From: Chloroflexota bacterium
GTDB taxonomy: Bacteria; Chloroflexota; UBA6077
Length of the DNA: 11,946 bases
Assembly (NCBI GenBank): GCA_021788565.1
Contig: JAJYKO010000079.1
Coordinates: 1-11,946 of the forward strand
Reading direction: 5' to 3'
Positions 1 to 7,013 of this stretch are shown here, one piece after another. Position 1 is the stretch's first letter; each line of letters opens with the position of its first letter. Under the pieces are notes generated by a model. It was given only the letters and a program-made list of their open reading frames with translations, was not told the DNA's origin and ran no database searches. The position numbers and the translations under genes are program-made.

Positions 1-224
1 CAGCCGAAGGCGGCAAGGATGCCGGTGGCGACGTGCGCGTGCTGGCGAGCCGGCTGGACGACAGGGGATGCGCGTACGGCCGTGTCAGCAACGCCCACCT
101 GGAGGAGGTGGCTCGGGGCTACGAGAGGGTTGAGGCCAAGCTGAACGCGGTTCTGCTGGCCGTGGCAGGCACCTTCGTGAGCACTCTGGTGGGGATGGTG
201 GTCTACCATCTGCGCGGGGGATGA
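1..224 (+). CDS. small coiled-coil/single-TM membrane protein (holin-like), possibly 5'-partial
   Basis: The reading frame is open from base 3, so the gene may begin before the window; the first in-window start is GTG at 33, giving 63 residues. Counting from there, residues 20-38 are a charged helix (HLEEV..YERVEAKL) and residues 39-58 form one hydrophobic segment followed by a short basic/glycine tail. This is the shape of XhlA/BhlA-type phage holin-associated proteins and of the small membrane proteins encoded beside some sigma factors, but no diagnostic motif is present, so the family is inference. The stop overlaps the start of the following sigma-like gene as ATGA, implying translational coupling and a shared job. 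It could equally be an unrelated small membrane protein. The true start is uncertain. Confidence 0.55.
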   Translation, partial: AEGGKDAGGDVRVLASRLDDRGCAYGRVSNAHLEEVARGYERVEAKLNAVLLAVAGTFVSTLVGMVVYHLRGG

Positions 225-856
225 GAATGGAGTGCCGTGAGGAGGAAGGGAGGGGCAATACCAGGCAGGTTGACCTGGAGGGAGAGATGCGGATATCCTC
301 CCTGGCAGCGCGATACCGCCTTGGGGAGAGGTCGGTGCTGGGCGATCTGTACGCGGAGCTGGAGCCATTCATCCGCAGCACGCTCGGGCCGTATGCCGCT
401 GGACTTCGCTCGTTACCACCCGGAATCGATCCGGAGGATATGTATCAGCAGGCATACGTCGTGCTGGCCGAGGCTGTCCTGGATTGGGAACCCGAGCGGC
501 GCGACAACTTTGTGCTCTACTTCCTTCGTTCATTTCCGTGGCGCATCGACCACTACCTGCGCTCGCAGACGCCCACTCGGCGGTCGGCGCGATTTCATGT
601 ACTCAGCGCTCCTCACGACCGGCTGATGGAGCTCATCGCCGGCACTCCGGGTCTCGACGGGCGCGACTGGGACGACGTGCTGGTGTGCGACGAGTTGCTG
701 CGAGAGATTCCGGACGCGTACCAGCAGGTGGTGCGGCTGCATCTGTTCGATGGCCTTCCTTTTGCAGAGGTGGGGAAGACGATGGGGATCGGCCGATCGG
801 CCGCTCACGAGGCCTTTAGTCGGGCGATCACCCTGATAAAAGCACTGGTGGATTAG
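221..856 (+). CDS. sigma-70-like RNA polymerase sigma factor
   Basis: A 211-residue protein with the two-part layout of a compact sigma-70 family member. Residues about 40-118 resemble region 2 (GLRSLPPGIDPEDMYQQAY, then FVLYFLRSFPWRIDHYLR). Residues about 155-210 are a region 4 helix-turn-helix (ELLREIPDAYQQVVRLHLFDG, then FAEVGKTMGIGRSAAHEAFSRA). Such proteins recruit RNA polymerase to a small set of promoters. The ATG at 221 overlaps the preceding stop (ATGA). A second in-frame ATG at 287 has a better Shine-Dalgarno (GGAGGG at 277-282, only 4 nt away), and the extra 22 residues are charged and non-conserved in look, so translation may begin at 287. No anti-sigma gene is visible. Pairing with a small membrane protein recalls sigma/holin-like pairs such as UviA-UviB and TcdR-TcdE; that parallel is inference. 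Confidence 0.8.
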   Translation: MRMECREEEGRGNTRQVDLEGEMRISSLAARYRLGERSVLGDLYAELEPFIRSTLGPYAAGLRSLPPGIDPEDMYQQAYVVLAEAVLDWEPERRDNFVLYFLRSFPWRIDHYLRSQTPTRRSARFHVLSAPHDRLMELIAGTPGLDGRDWDDVLVCDELLREIPDAYQQVVRLHLFDGLPFAEVGKTMGIGRSAAHEAFSRAITLIKALVD

Positions 857-859
857 AGG

Positions 860-1633
860 ATGGACGTAAATTTCACTCTGCTGGGCACGGGCACCTCTCA
901 TGGGGTGCCCGTACTCACGTGCCACTGCCCTGTCTGCACGTCGCCGGACCCGCGGAATCACCGATTCCGCTGCTCGGTGCTGCTGCGATTCGACGACCGG
1001 GCCATCCTCATCGACACCGCCACGGAGTTCCGCCTCCAGGGTATCCGGGCGGGACTGGAGCGGCTGGATGCCGTGTTGTTCACCCACTCCCATGCCGACC
1101 ATATCGGGGGCCTGGACGATGTGCGGGTCTTCAGCGAACTTCAAGGGCAGCCACTGCCATGTTACGGCAATCCGGGCTGCCTTGAGGATATTCAGAGGCG
1201 CTTCGACTACGTCTTCGAGCCGACGCCGTGGGGGGGTGGAAAGCCCCGATTAGACCTGATCCCCATCGACGATTCTCCGCTGACTCTCTTCGGCCTCGAG
1301 ATACAGCCGGTGCCCGTGTTCCACGGTAGCCTGGCAGTGCTGGGTTTCAGGTTCGGCAACGCTGCCTACGTGACCGATTGCAACAGGATCCCAGAGAGCT
1401 CGATGGAGTTGCTGAGGGGCCTGGACCTGCTGGTGCTGGATGCACTGCGATGGAAACCCCATCCCACCCACTTCAACGTTGCGCAGGCGCTGGAGGTGGT
1501 AGAGCGGCTTCGTCCCGCTCGGTGCTATCTGACTCACACCACTCACGATCTGGAGTACACAGCCACCAACGCGGTGCTCCCCCCGGGCGTGGAGCTTGCC
1601 TATGATGGTCTCACGTTGCGGACAACGGCGTAG
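860..1633 (+). CDS. MBL-fold metallohydrolase, PhnP-like phosphodiesterase family
   Basis: A complete 257-residue metallo-beta-lactamase-fold hydrolase. The N-terminus LLGTGTSHGVPV and the metal motif HSHADH (76-81) are seen, with further ligand candidates His155 (VFHG), Asp173 (VTD) and His226 (LTHTTHD). The cysteine cluster CHCPVC (Cys21, 23, 26) matches the extra structural zinc site described for E. coli PhnP, completed there by a C-terminal His. PhnP cleaves 1,2-cyclic phosphate diesters in phosphonate use, but relatives of this group are widespread without phn genes. None are seen here, so the substrate is unknown (cyclic phosphodiester or nucleotide). It starts 3 nt after the sigma-like stop; the sequence before the ATG (TTAGAGG) gives only a short, very close ribosome site, so it probably depends on coupled translation. 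Cytoplasmic; length is normal for the family. Confidence 0.88.
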   Translation: MDVNFTLLGTGTSHGVPVLTCHCPVCTSPDPRNHRFRCSVLLRFDDRAILIDTATEFRLQGIRAGLERLDAVLFTHSHADHIGGLDDVRVFSELQGQPLPCYGNPGCLEDIQRRFDYVFEPTPWGGGKPRLDLIPIDDSPLTLFGLEIQPVPVFHGSLAVLGFRFGNAAYVTDCNRIPESSMELLRGLDLLVLDALRWKPHPTHFNVAQALEVVERLRPARCYLTHTTHDLEYTATNAVLPPGVELAYDGLTLRTTA

Positions 1634-1929
1634 GCAGTCCACCACCCAGGCTGTTTCCTTTATCGGGTGCTCCGATATGGGTATGTGTAACTCTGTGACT
1701 CAGCGCACCGCTCCTCAAGTCCGATCGAACACGGGACCTCTCCCGTCATCCCCGCGAAAGCGGGGACCCAGGCACACGGGTTTGACGGCGAGGTGACCGC
1801 TGGATGCCCGCCCGCGCGGGCATGACCACATCAGCGCGTGGCCTCGTCGGAGCATCCACCTGGCCGAGGAGGACACGCAGCCTGAAGGCCGCGGCTACAA
1901 GCGTGATCCCGATTTGGTGGATGCACCAG
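1634..1929. other. convergent intergenic region with repeat element
   Basis: This gap of 296 bases lies between the + strand hydrolase and the - strand Nudix gene. It holds a small perfect 6-bp hairpin (TATCGG 1661-1666, CCGATA 1672-1677, 5-base loop) without a T-run, which could stop transcription weakly. It also holds the GTCAT-ended repeat element listed separately. Open frames crossing it read through the repeat and look like no protein, so I call no gene here. Confidence 0.6.
1745..1826. repeat. 82-bp GTCAT-ended two-hairpin dispersed repeat (MITE/REP-like)
   Basis: The ends are inverted repeats: the first 27 bases (1745-1771) match the reverse complement of the last 27 (1800-1826) at 21 positions, both beginning GTCAT and ending CCAG. 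Each end is also its own hairpin: CCCCGC-GAAA-GCGGGG at 1750-1765 and GCCCGC-CCGC-GCGGGC at 1806-1821. About 28 unrelated bases lie between. This GTCAT-CCCGC...GCGGG-ATGAC style is a familiar dispersed repeat in many GC-rich bacteria and resembles the dRS3-like/REP-type repeats. There is no transposase in the window, so it would be non-autonomous. It sits between convergent genes, a typical place for such elements, and may act as a bidirectional transcription stop. Confidence 0.8.
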
Positions 1930-2490
1930 TTAGTGGTGAGTTCTTGGAGGGGTTCTGAGTGGTTGAGCACCCTCGGCCCTGAGCTTCTCAAGGGCTTCGC
2001 GGTGGGCCTTGAAGGCGATCTGCTCGGGGAGGTTGTTCAGAGGGAAAGCCCGGACTTCCGACGCGTCGTCGCCGGCGGTCGGCTCGCCATGCGCGATGCG
2101 CCCCGTGTACACGACCAGCAGGCACGGCCCGCGGGGATCGCCTCTCTCCATGAGGACGTCCACCAGGCCTGTCAGCTCCACCTCTACGGCGAGCTCCTCC
2201 CGAAGCTCGCGGACGGCGGTCTGCTCCGGGTCCTCGCCGTACTCCATGAAGCCGGACGGCAGCGTCCACTGGCCCGCGAAAGGCTCGAACTTCCTGCGAA
2301 CCATGAGCACCTGCCCATCATGCACAAGGGCCACGGCAGAGGCAGGGCTTGGCTTGGGATAGTAGACCCACCCGCAGGTTGGGCACACCTGCCGTGCCTG
2401 CTCGCCATCCTGGCGAGAGGTCAGCAGGCTGCCGCACCTTATGCAGAAGCGGGCTTTCGAGTTCTGCTTGCTCGAGGCGTCCACGATCAC
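1930..2490 (-). CDS. zinc-ribbon Nudix hydrolase
   Basis: A 186-residue protein. An N-terminal zinc ribbon (FCIRCG at 15-20 and VCPTCGWVYYP at 35-45; Cys16, 19, 36, 39) leads into a Nudix domain. The Nudix box GX5EX7REUXEEXGU lies at 80-102: Gly80, Glu86, Arg94-Glu95, Glu98-Glu99, with the usual late Gly replaced by Ala101. Family members hydrolyse nucleoside diphosphates linked to another group (ADP-ribose, NADH, dNTPs), with metal bound by the REXXEE glutamates. The zinc ribbon and YYPKPSPA linker resemble NudC and ADP-ribose pyrophosphatase-like proteins, but the NudC SQPWPFPxS motif is absent, so the substrate is open. The start is GTG at 2490, 11 nt after the upstream greA stop, with GGAG directly abutting it; co-transcription is likely. 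The C-terminal 15 residues are Arg/Pro-rich and non-conserved. Confidence 0.88.
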   Translation of the reverse strand: MIVDASSKQNSKARFCIRCGSLLTSRQDGEQARQVCPTCGWVYYPKPSPASAVALVHDGQVLMVRRKFEPFAGQWTLPSGFMEYGEDPEQTAVRELREELAVEVELTGLVDVLMERGDPRGPCLLVVYTGRIAHGEPTAGDDASEVRAFPLNNLPEQIAFKAHREALEKLRAEGAQPLRTPPRTHH

Positions 2491-2501
2491 TCCGGAGGCG
2501 T

Positions 2502-3377
2502 CTACCTCATCTCCACCTTCTCCACGCGAAGCCGGAGCGTACCAGCGGGAACTTCCACCATCACCTCATCCCCGACAACTCTACCACTCAGGGCTCTGCC
2601 AACTGGCGACTGGATGGAGATTTTCCCGTGCCTTGGGTCGATCTCGCCTGGACCAACCAGGGTGTAGACGATATTCTCATCCTCGGTCAGGTCTCGCAGG
2701 GTCACTTTGCTCCCCAGGTCGATCACGTGGGAGCGCACCACATCCACGACCTCGCCCGTCTCAAGGATACGCTTTAGCTCGCGGATGCGGGCTTCTACCT
2801 CACCCTGGTGTTGCTTGGCGACGTCGTATGGCGCGTTTTCCCTGAAGTCCTTGTCTGCTGCCGCGACCTTCAGGTCGTGAGAGATCTCCGGGCGCACCAC
2901 GGTCTCCAGGTGCTCCAATTCCTCGGCCAGCTTGTCGCGGCCCTCTCGGGTCATCCGGATGCCGTTGCCGTTCGAGTTATCCGTGGGAGCGCTCCCATTG
3001 GTCGTCTTGGATGCCCTGGTGCTCTTGGTGGAAGTCTTGCTCTTCTTCAGCTTGATCTCCACCGCGAGGTTCGTGTCGGTCCACTTCTGGCGCTTTGCCT
3101 CCGTGAGGAACGCCCGAAGCGCCTCCAACCGCTGGGGGAGATCGGTTCGCGCCTCGGCCGCGAGCTGCTCCTGGTAGCGTTCCAGTTCGGGCGGGGTCAT
3201 GGAGCGAATGTTGCGCTGGACGCTAAACCATCGTGCAAAGTTGTTCAGGACACCAGCGGCGGCCGTTCGCTCCTCTAGAGCTAGTCCGGACAGATATCCG
3301 GAGACGGCCTGACCGATCGTGAGGTTTGACTGAGGCTGAGAGCTAACACTAGAATGCTCTCTTGCAGAGTCGGGCAT
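2502..3377 (-). CDS. greA: GreA-type transcript cleavage factor with an extra N-terminal domain
   Basis: A 291-residue protein whose C-terminal half (141-291) is GreA. MTREGRDKLAEELEHL begins the coiled coil. The tip DKDFREN (175-181) keeps the two acidic residues (Asp177, Glu180) that in E. coli GreA reach the polymerase active site and hold Mg2+ for cleavage of backtracked RNA. An FKBP-like domain follows (214-291, with VGPGEIDPRHGKISIQSPVG). Normal GreA is about 158 residues. Here residues 19-110 form an additional helical domain resembling the core-binding SAM-like domain of tyrosine recombinases (TIGQAVSGYLSGL, ALRAFLTEAKRQ, AVEIKLKK). A Ser/Thr/Lys/Asn linker (111-139) joins the two. 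ATG 3377 has a strong GGAGGA site (3386-3391), so the long form is really translated. It heads an operon with the Nudix gene and is divergent from rsmG. Confidence 0.9.
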   Translation of the reverse strand: MPDSAREHSSVSSQPQSNLTIGQAVSGYLSGLALEERTAAAGVLNNFARWFSVQRNIRSMTPPELERYQEQLAAEARTDLPQRLEALRAFLTEAKRQKWTDTNLAVEIKLKKSKTSTKSTRASKTTNGSAPTDNSNGNGIRMTREGRDKLAEELEHLETVVRPEISHDLKVAAADKDFRENAPYDVAKQHQGEVEARIRELKRILETGEVVDVVRSHVIDLGSKVTLRDLTEDENIVYTLVGPGEIDPRHGKISIQSPVGRALSGRVVGDEVMVEVPAGTLRLRVEKVEMR

Positions 3378-3385
3378 AACTTACG

Positions 3386-3430
3386 TCCTCCGCGAAGGTA
3401 CTTGCTGTTAAGACTATATCTTGGATTATA
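3386..3430 (-). promoter_or_regulatory. greA 5' region: ribosome site and -10 candidate
   Basis: On the - strand a perfect TATAAT lies at 3430-3425, about 48 bases before the greA start, with no good -35 at 16-18 bases. The greA ribosome site GGAGGA is at 3391-3386. The same AT-rich patch could serve the divergent rsmG on the + strand (TTGCTG at 3402-3407, GATTAT at 3424-3429, 16-base gap), so the promoters may overlap. Both calls rest on motif matching only. Confidence 0.35.
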
Positions 3431-3493
3431 GACCCAAGGCAGTTACCGCGCCAGATAAATCGGCAGGTTGCGTCGTAGCCCGGCGCCAACGGA

Positions 3494-4321
3494 GTGAAAG
3501 GATGGGATTTCGAGGCAGTGGCAGATCTGAAATTGTTGCAGGCCGGGGCCAGCGAGTTAGGGATCGGACTGACCCGGAAGCAGCTGTCCGCCTTCTCGCT
3601 CTACATGAACGAGCTGATGAAATGGAATCAGCGAGCCAATCTTACGGCCATTGCCACCCCAGATGCCATCCAAACAAAGCATTTCCTCGATTCGTTAACC
3701 TGCCTGCTGGGCTTCCCTAACCACCAGCCGGCGACCAGCGCTCCATCAAACCTCCTGCCGGAGATGGTGGAGCGATTGGAAGGCGGCCAGGACCTCTCCT
3801 GCCTCGACATCGGCACCGGCGCTGGCTTTCCAGGCGTCCCCCTGAAAATCTTCCTGCCCAAAATGAAGCTGACCCTCCTGGAGTCCATTGCCAAGAAGAC
3901 GGCCTTTCTGACGCACCTGGTGGAGCTGCTTGAGCTGAAGGATACGGCGGTCATCACGGGCAGGGCTGAGGAGTTGGCTCGCGACCCCGGGCATCGCGAG
4001 CGGTACGACGTGGTGGTCACCCGTGCCCTCTCCAAACTCGCCGTGGTGGCGGAACTGACCCTTCCGTTCTGCCGGATCGGCGCGAGGTCGATCGCACTCA
4101 AGAAGGGCGAGCACATGTCCCAGGAGATCGAAGACAGCCGGTTCGCGGTGCAGCGTCTGGGCGGCCGGCTTACGGGAGAGTTGCCTGTTGACCTGTCATT
4201 ACTGGACGAAGGTCGCATGGTGGTCGTGATAGAGAAGGTAGCGCCGACTCCGGAGTGCTACCCGCGCCGTCCGGGCATCCCGGCCAAGCGACCTCTTCTG
4301 GCGTCGGGATCGACGGTGTAG
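3494..4321 (+). CDS. rsmG: 16S rRNA (guanine-527-N7)-methyltransferase RsmG/GidB
   Basis: Methylates N7 of G527 in 16S rRNA using S-adenosylmethionine; loss in other bacteria gives low-level streptomycin resistance. Seen here: the N-terminal helix and MNELMKWNQRANLTAI (38-53), KHFLDSL (62-68), the SAM loop DIGTGAGFPG (105-114), LLES (128-131), GRAEELA (156-162), VTRALS (175-180) and the C-terminal signature KVAPTPECYPRRPGIPAKRPL. Between KHFLDSL and the SAM loop sits a stretch of about 30 residues (72-101) richer in Pro/Asn than usual, which with the C-terminal tail makes 275 residues against the usual 205-240. The GTG at 3494 has GGA immediately before it and no proper site; GTG 3518 (residue 9) is a credible alternative start. 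Divergent from greA and convergent with the NRAMP gene, with 52 bases between the stops. Confidence 0.95.
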   Translation: MKGWDFEAVADLKLLQAGASELGIGLTRKQLSAFSLYMNELMKWNQRANLTAIATPDAIQTKHFLDSLTCLLGFPNHQPATSAPSNLLPEMVERLEGGQDLSCLDIGTGAGFPGVPLKIFLPKMKLTLLESIAKKTAFLTHLVELLELKDTAVITGRAEELARDPGHRERYDVVVTRALSKLAVVAELTLPFCRIGARSIALKKGEHMSQEIEDSRFAVQRLGGRLTGELPVDLSLLDEGRMVVVIEKVAPTPECYPRRPGIPAKRPLLASGSTV

Positions 4322-4373
4322 CCCTCTGGCTTCTCGCCCATTCTCCCCATTGCCGACTCACCACTTCACCCCG

Positions 4374-5714
4374 TCACCCAAGGTTGATGCCCAGGGCTGG
4401 GGCTAAAGACGAGGCGATCAGCAAGACGGTGAGCACAATCAGGGCGATGGTGGTTGCCCAGGCCACCGTGTTCCCGAAGCGGCCGTTGGCGTACCGCCCC
4501 ATGATGCGACGATCGCTGGCTATTCGAATGGCGAACACCAGCACCACCGCCAGAAGGGTGCCGTTAACGTCTTGGGAGAACAGCATCACTGCCAGGAGGG
4601 GCAGTCCGGGTATCAGAGCCACGAGCGCGCCGAAGGCGACGGAGAAGGCGTAGAGAAAGTGGAAGGCCGGAGCCTCGCTCCATGAACGATTTACGCCCAT
4701 CTCCCATCCGAAAGCCTCGCAGATAGTGTAGGCGGTCGCCAGTGGAAGGATTGAGGCGGCCAGCAGCGAGGCGTTGGCAAGGCCGAGACCGAAGAGCTCC
4801 TTCGCGAGGGGGCCGGCCAGGGGCTCCAGGGCGATGGCGGCTTGAGCGGCACTGTCGATCTGGATGCCGCGGACGAAGAGGGTGCTGCCGGTCGCCACGA
4901 TGATGAAGAAGGACACGATGTCCGTGATGAAAGCGCCCACGAGCACGTCGACCCTGGTGGCTGGATATTCCCGTGGGCCGATTCCTTTGTCTACAACGTA
5001 GGCTTGAATGAAGAACTGTCCCCACGGGGTGATGGTGGTGCCTACAGTCGCGATGAAGACCAGGATGTAGCCAGAGTTCATCTGGAAGGTGGGCGTGACT
5101 GTCTGACGCAGCACTTCTCCCCACGGTGCCCCGACGACGATGCCCGAGAGGGGATAGGCGATGTAGACCGCGGAGAGCACGAGGAACACCTTCTCGACGG
5201 ATCGGAAGGAGCCTCGCACCACAAGCGCCCACACGAGGATCGCCGCTAGCGGCACGGACACCCAGCGGGGGACGCCGAAAAGCTCGCCCGCTGCCGCAAC
5301 TCCCGCGAACTCCGCAACCGTCGTGGCGAGGTTGGCCGCCAGGGTGCAGAGCATCGCGAAGAGCGTCCACCGGACGCCATAGCGCTCCCGTATGAGGGCT
5401 GCCAGCCCTTTTCCCGTGGCAGCCCCCGTGCGGGCGCCCATCTCCTGGGTAACCGCCAGGCTGAAGGTGATCAGCACAAGCATCCAGAGGAGCGAGTAGC
5501 CATAGGAGGCACCCGCCACTGAGTAGGTGCTGATTCCTCCGGCGTCGTTGTCGGCATTGGCGGTGATGATGCCTGGTCCGATGACGCCCAGCGCCAGCAG
5601 CAGCCTGGCCCGCCAGGAGGGCATGCGGCCGAAGAGTCCACGGCGCTGCACCCCCGGGGGGCGGGGCTTTTCGGCTCCAGATGATCTGGTTGTCTCATTT
5701 GCACGCGCGGTCAT
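4374..5714 (-). CDS. NRAMP-related divalent metal transporter, atypical selectivity motifs (Mg2+ likely)
   Basis: A 446-residue polytopic protein of the SLC11/NRAMP fold with about 11 hydrophobic segments after a charged cytosolic start (1-34). TM1 reads GPGIITANADNDAGG (46-60), where metal-ion NRAMPs have DPGN. TM6 reads GTTITPWGQFF (225-235), where they have the MPH motif whose Met selects transition metals; here Met is Thr229 and His is Trp231. This combination is known from NRAMP-related Mg2+ transporters, a clade shown to carry Mg2+ in Clostridium and Eggerthella. Exact membership needs a tree. Helices and loops otherwise align in order, ending at a short GINLG tail. The start is ATG 5714 with GAGG 10-13 nt upstream. 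It lies 18 bases after the MgtE-like sensor gene, so both share the structured leader upstream. The sensor partner supports Mg2+ as substrate; Mn2+/Fe2+ is less likely. Confidence 0.88.
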   Translation of the reverse strand: MTARANETTRSSGAEKPRPPGVQRRGLFGRMPSWRARLLLALGVIGPGIITANADNDAGGISTYSVAGASYGYSLLWMLVLITFSLAVTQEMGARTGAATGKGLAALIRERYGVRWTLFAMLCTLAANLATTVAEFAGVAAAGELFGVPRWVSVPLAAILVWALVVRGSFRSVEKVFLVLSAVYIAYPLSGIVVGAPWGEVLRQTVTPTFQMNSGYILVFIATVGTTITPWGQFFIQAYVVDKGIGPREYPATRVDVLVGAFITDIVSFFIIVATGSTLFVRGIQIDSAAQAAIALEPLAGPLAKELFGLGLANASLLAASILPLATAYTICEAFGWEMGVNRSWSEAPAFHFLYAFSVAFGALVALIPGLPLLAVMLFSQDVNGTLLAVVLVFAIRIASDRRIMGRYANGRFGNTVAWATTIALIVLTVLLIASSLAPALGINLG

Positions 5715-5732
5715 CGCTGGCTAGCCTCGCCG

Positions 5733-7013
5733 CTACCTAGCCGAAGCCGTGCTGCTCCCAGATACCACGTGGGAGAACATCCTGGGCAATCGCTTCCTGT
5801 AGGCGACGGGGAGCAGGATGTCCATGGCATCGTCGACCGTGACCACGCCCTGAAGTCGATTGAAATCATCCACCACAGGGACCGCCAGCAGGTTGTACTT
5901 GGCGATTAACTTTGCGACCATTTCCTGCTGGTCGGTTACTCGTACGGTGACCGGCGATCGGTTCACCACCTCGGCAAGCGTTTGGCTTGGCGCGGCAATG
6001 ATCAGATCTCGTAGCGTGAGGGTCCCGATGAGATGCTCCTCTTCGGGACTGTCCACGATGTACAGAGAGTAGACATAGTCGACCTCCCGCGCAGCCTCTC
6101 TCAGCCTCTCGGTAGCTTCCTGCACAGTCAACGACTCGGGGAGGCTGACGTATTCGGTGGTCATGATGCCGCCGGCCGTGTCCTCGGGGTATGCGAGTAG
6201 CTCCCTAACGTCCTGAGACTCGTCTGCGTCCATTAGCGAGAGGAGCTCGGCAGCCTTCTTGGCGGGCATGTCTCCCAGCACGTCGGCCGCCTCGTCGGGC
6301 CCCATCTCTTCGAGGATGTCCGCGGCCCTGGCGCTGTCCATGTCGCGAAGGATCTGGATCTGACGGCGGGAGGAGACCTCCTCCAGCGTGTCGGCGGCGG
6401 TCTCGTCGTCCATGGCCTCGATCAGGTCGGCGCTCTCGCTCACCGAGAGCTGTTCCACTATGTCCGCCAGGTCCGAGGGGTGGATGCGGGGGATGGTGCT
6501 GCTGGGCACCGTGATCTGCAAGGTGGGAGAAGGATTCTGGAGAAGCTGAACCTTCTCCCACGGAATGAGTTGGTCCTGAGGACGGATCCCCACCAGGCTC
6601 ACCGCCCTGTCTACGCCGAGGCGGCGGAGCAGTCCCCTGGCGCTCGGGTCTATCGCCAGCACTCGGTAGTGGCCGTTGGGCTTGGCGAGTTGGACGTCGT
6701 TGACCCGGCCTACCTTCAACCCGTGGAGGTCGGTGAGCTGACGATCGAGTACCTGCTCAGAGAGCAAAATGTCGCCGGGCTCAGACTCGTACGGAACGAT
6801 CTGCCGCCTGGCGACCTTGAGTTCAACTTTGCTCTGGATGTCGGCGATCTGTCCCCACGCCACCACCAAACGCTGGCGGTTGGGCCCATCCACGACAAGC
6901 GCCTTGATGATTGGGTAGCGTCCGCCGGAGGCGATCAGGTCCTTGAGCTTGCCCAGAGCTATTCCCTTGGCGTCAACCACGGGGCGACCCAGGATTTGGC
7001 TGAAGAGGAGCAT
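5733..7013 (-). CDS. orphan MgtE-type Mg2+ sensor: two PRC barrels, MgtE N domain, CBS pair, no membrane domain
   Basis: A 426-residue soluble protein. Residues 1-75 and about 84-160 are two PRC-barrel-like domains (FSQILGRPVVDAKGIALGKL; LHGLKVGRVNDVQL). Residues about 178-280 are the acidic superhelical MgtE N domain (HPSDLADIVEQLS, then ADILEEMGPDEAADVLGDMP). Residues 281-405 are two CBS domains (GGIMTTEYVSLP; VNRSPVTVRVTD with LLAVPVVDD). In MgtE this cytosolic module binds Mg2+ between the N and CBS domains and shuts the pore; here the membrane part is absent and the protein ends after CBS2. It lies directly upstream of the NRAMP-related gene, so it probably gates that carrier. I place the start at ATG 7013, behind AAGGAGGT (7030-7023), rather than the GTG at 7049: the 12 extra residues would be encoded by the RBS hairpin itself. 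Confidence 0.88.
   Translation of the reverse strand: MLLFSQILGRPVVDAKGIALGKLKDLIASGGRYPIIKALVVDGPNRQRLVVAWGQIADIQSKVELKVARRQIVPYESEPGDILLSEQVLDRQLTDLHGLKVGRVNDVQLAKPNGHYRVLAIDPSARGLLRRLGVDRAVSLVGIRPQDQLIPWEKVQLLQNPSPTLQITVPSSTIPRIHPSDLADIVEQLSVSESADLIEAMDDETAADTLEEVSSRRQIQILRDMDSARAADILEEMGPDEAADVLGDMPAKKAAELLSLMDADESQDVRELLAYPEDTAGGIMTTEYVSLPESLTVQEATERLREAAREVDYVYSLYIVDSPEEEHLIGTLTLRDLIIAAPSQTLAEVVNRSPVTVRVTDQQEMVAKLIAKYNLLAVPVVDDFNRLQGVVTVDDAMDILLPVAYRKRLPRMFSHVVSGSSTASAR

Noticed and set aside
1804..2667. Long + strand open frame antisense to the Nudix and greA genes
   Set aside because: It starts inside the repeat element (MPARAG reading) and is the complement of two well-supported genes.
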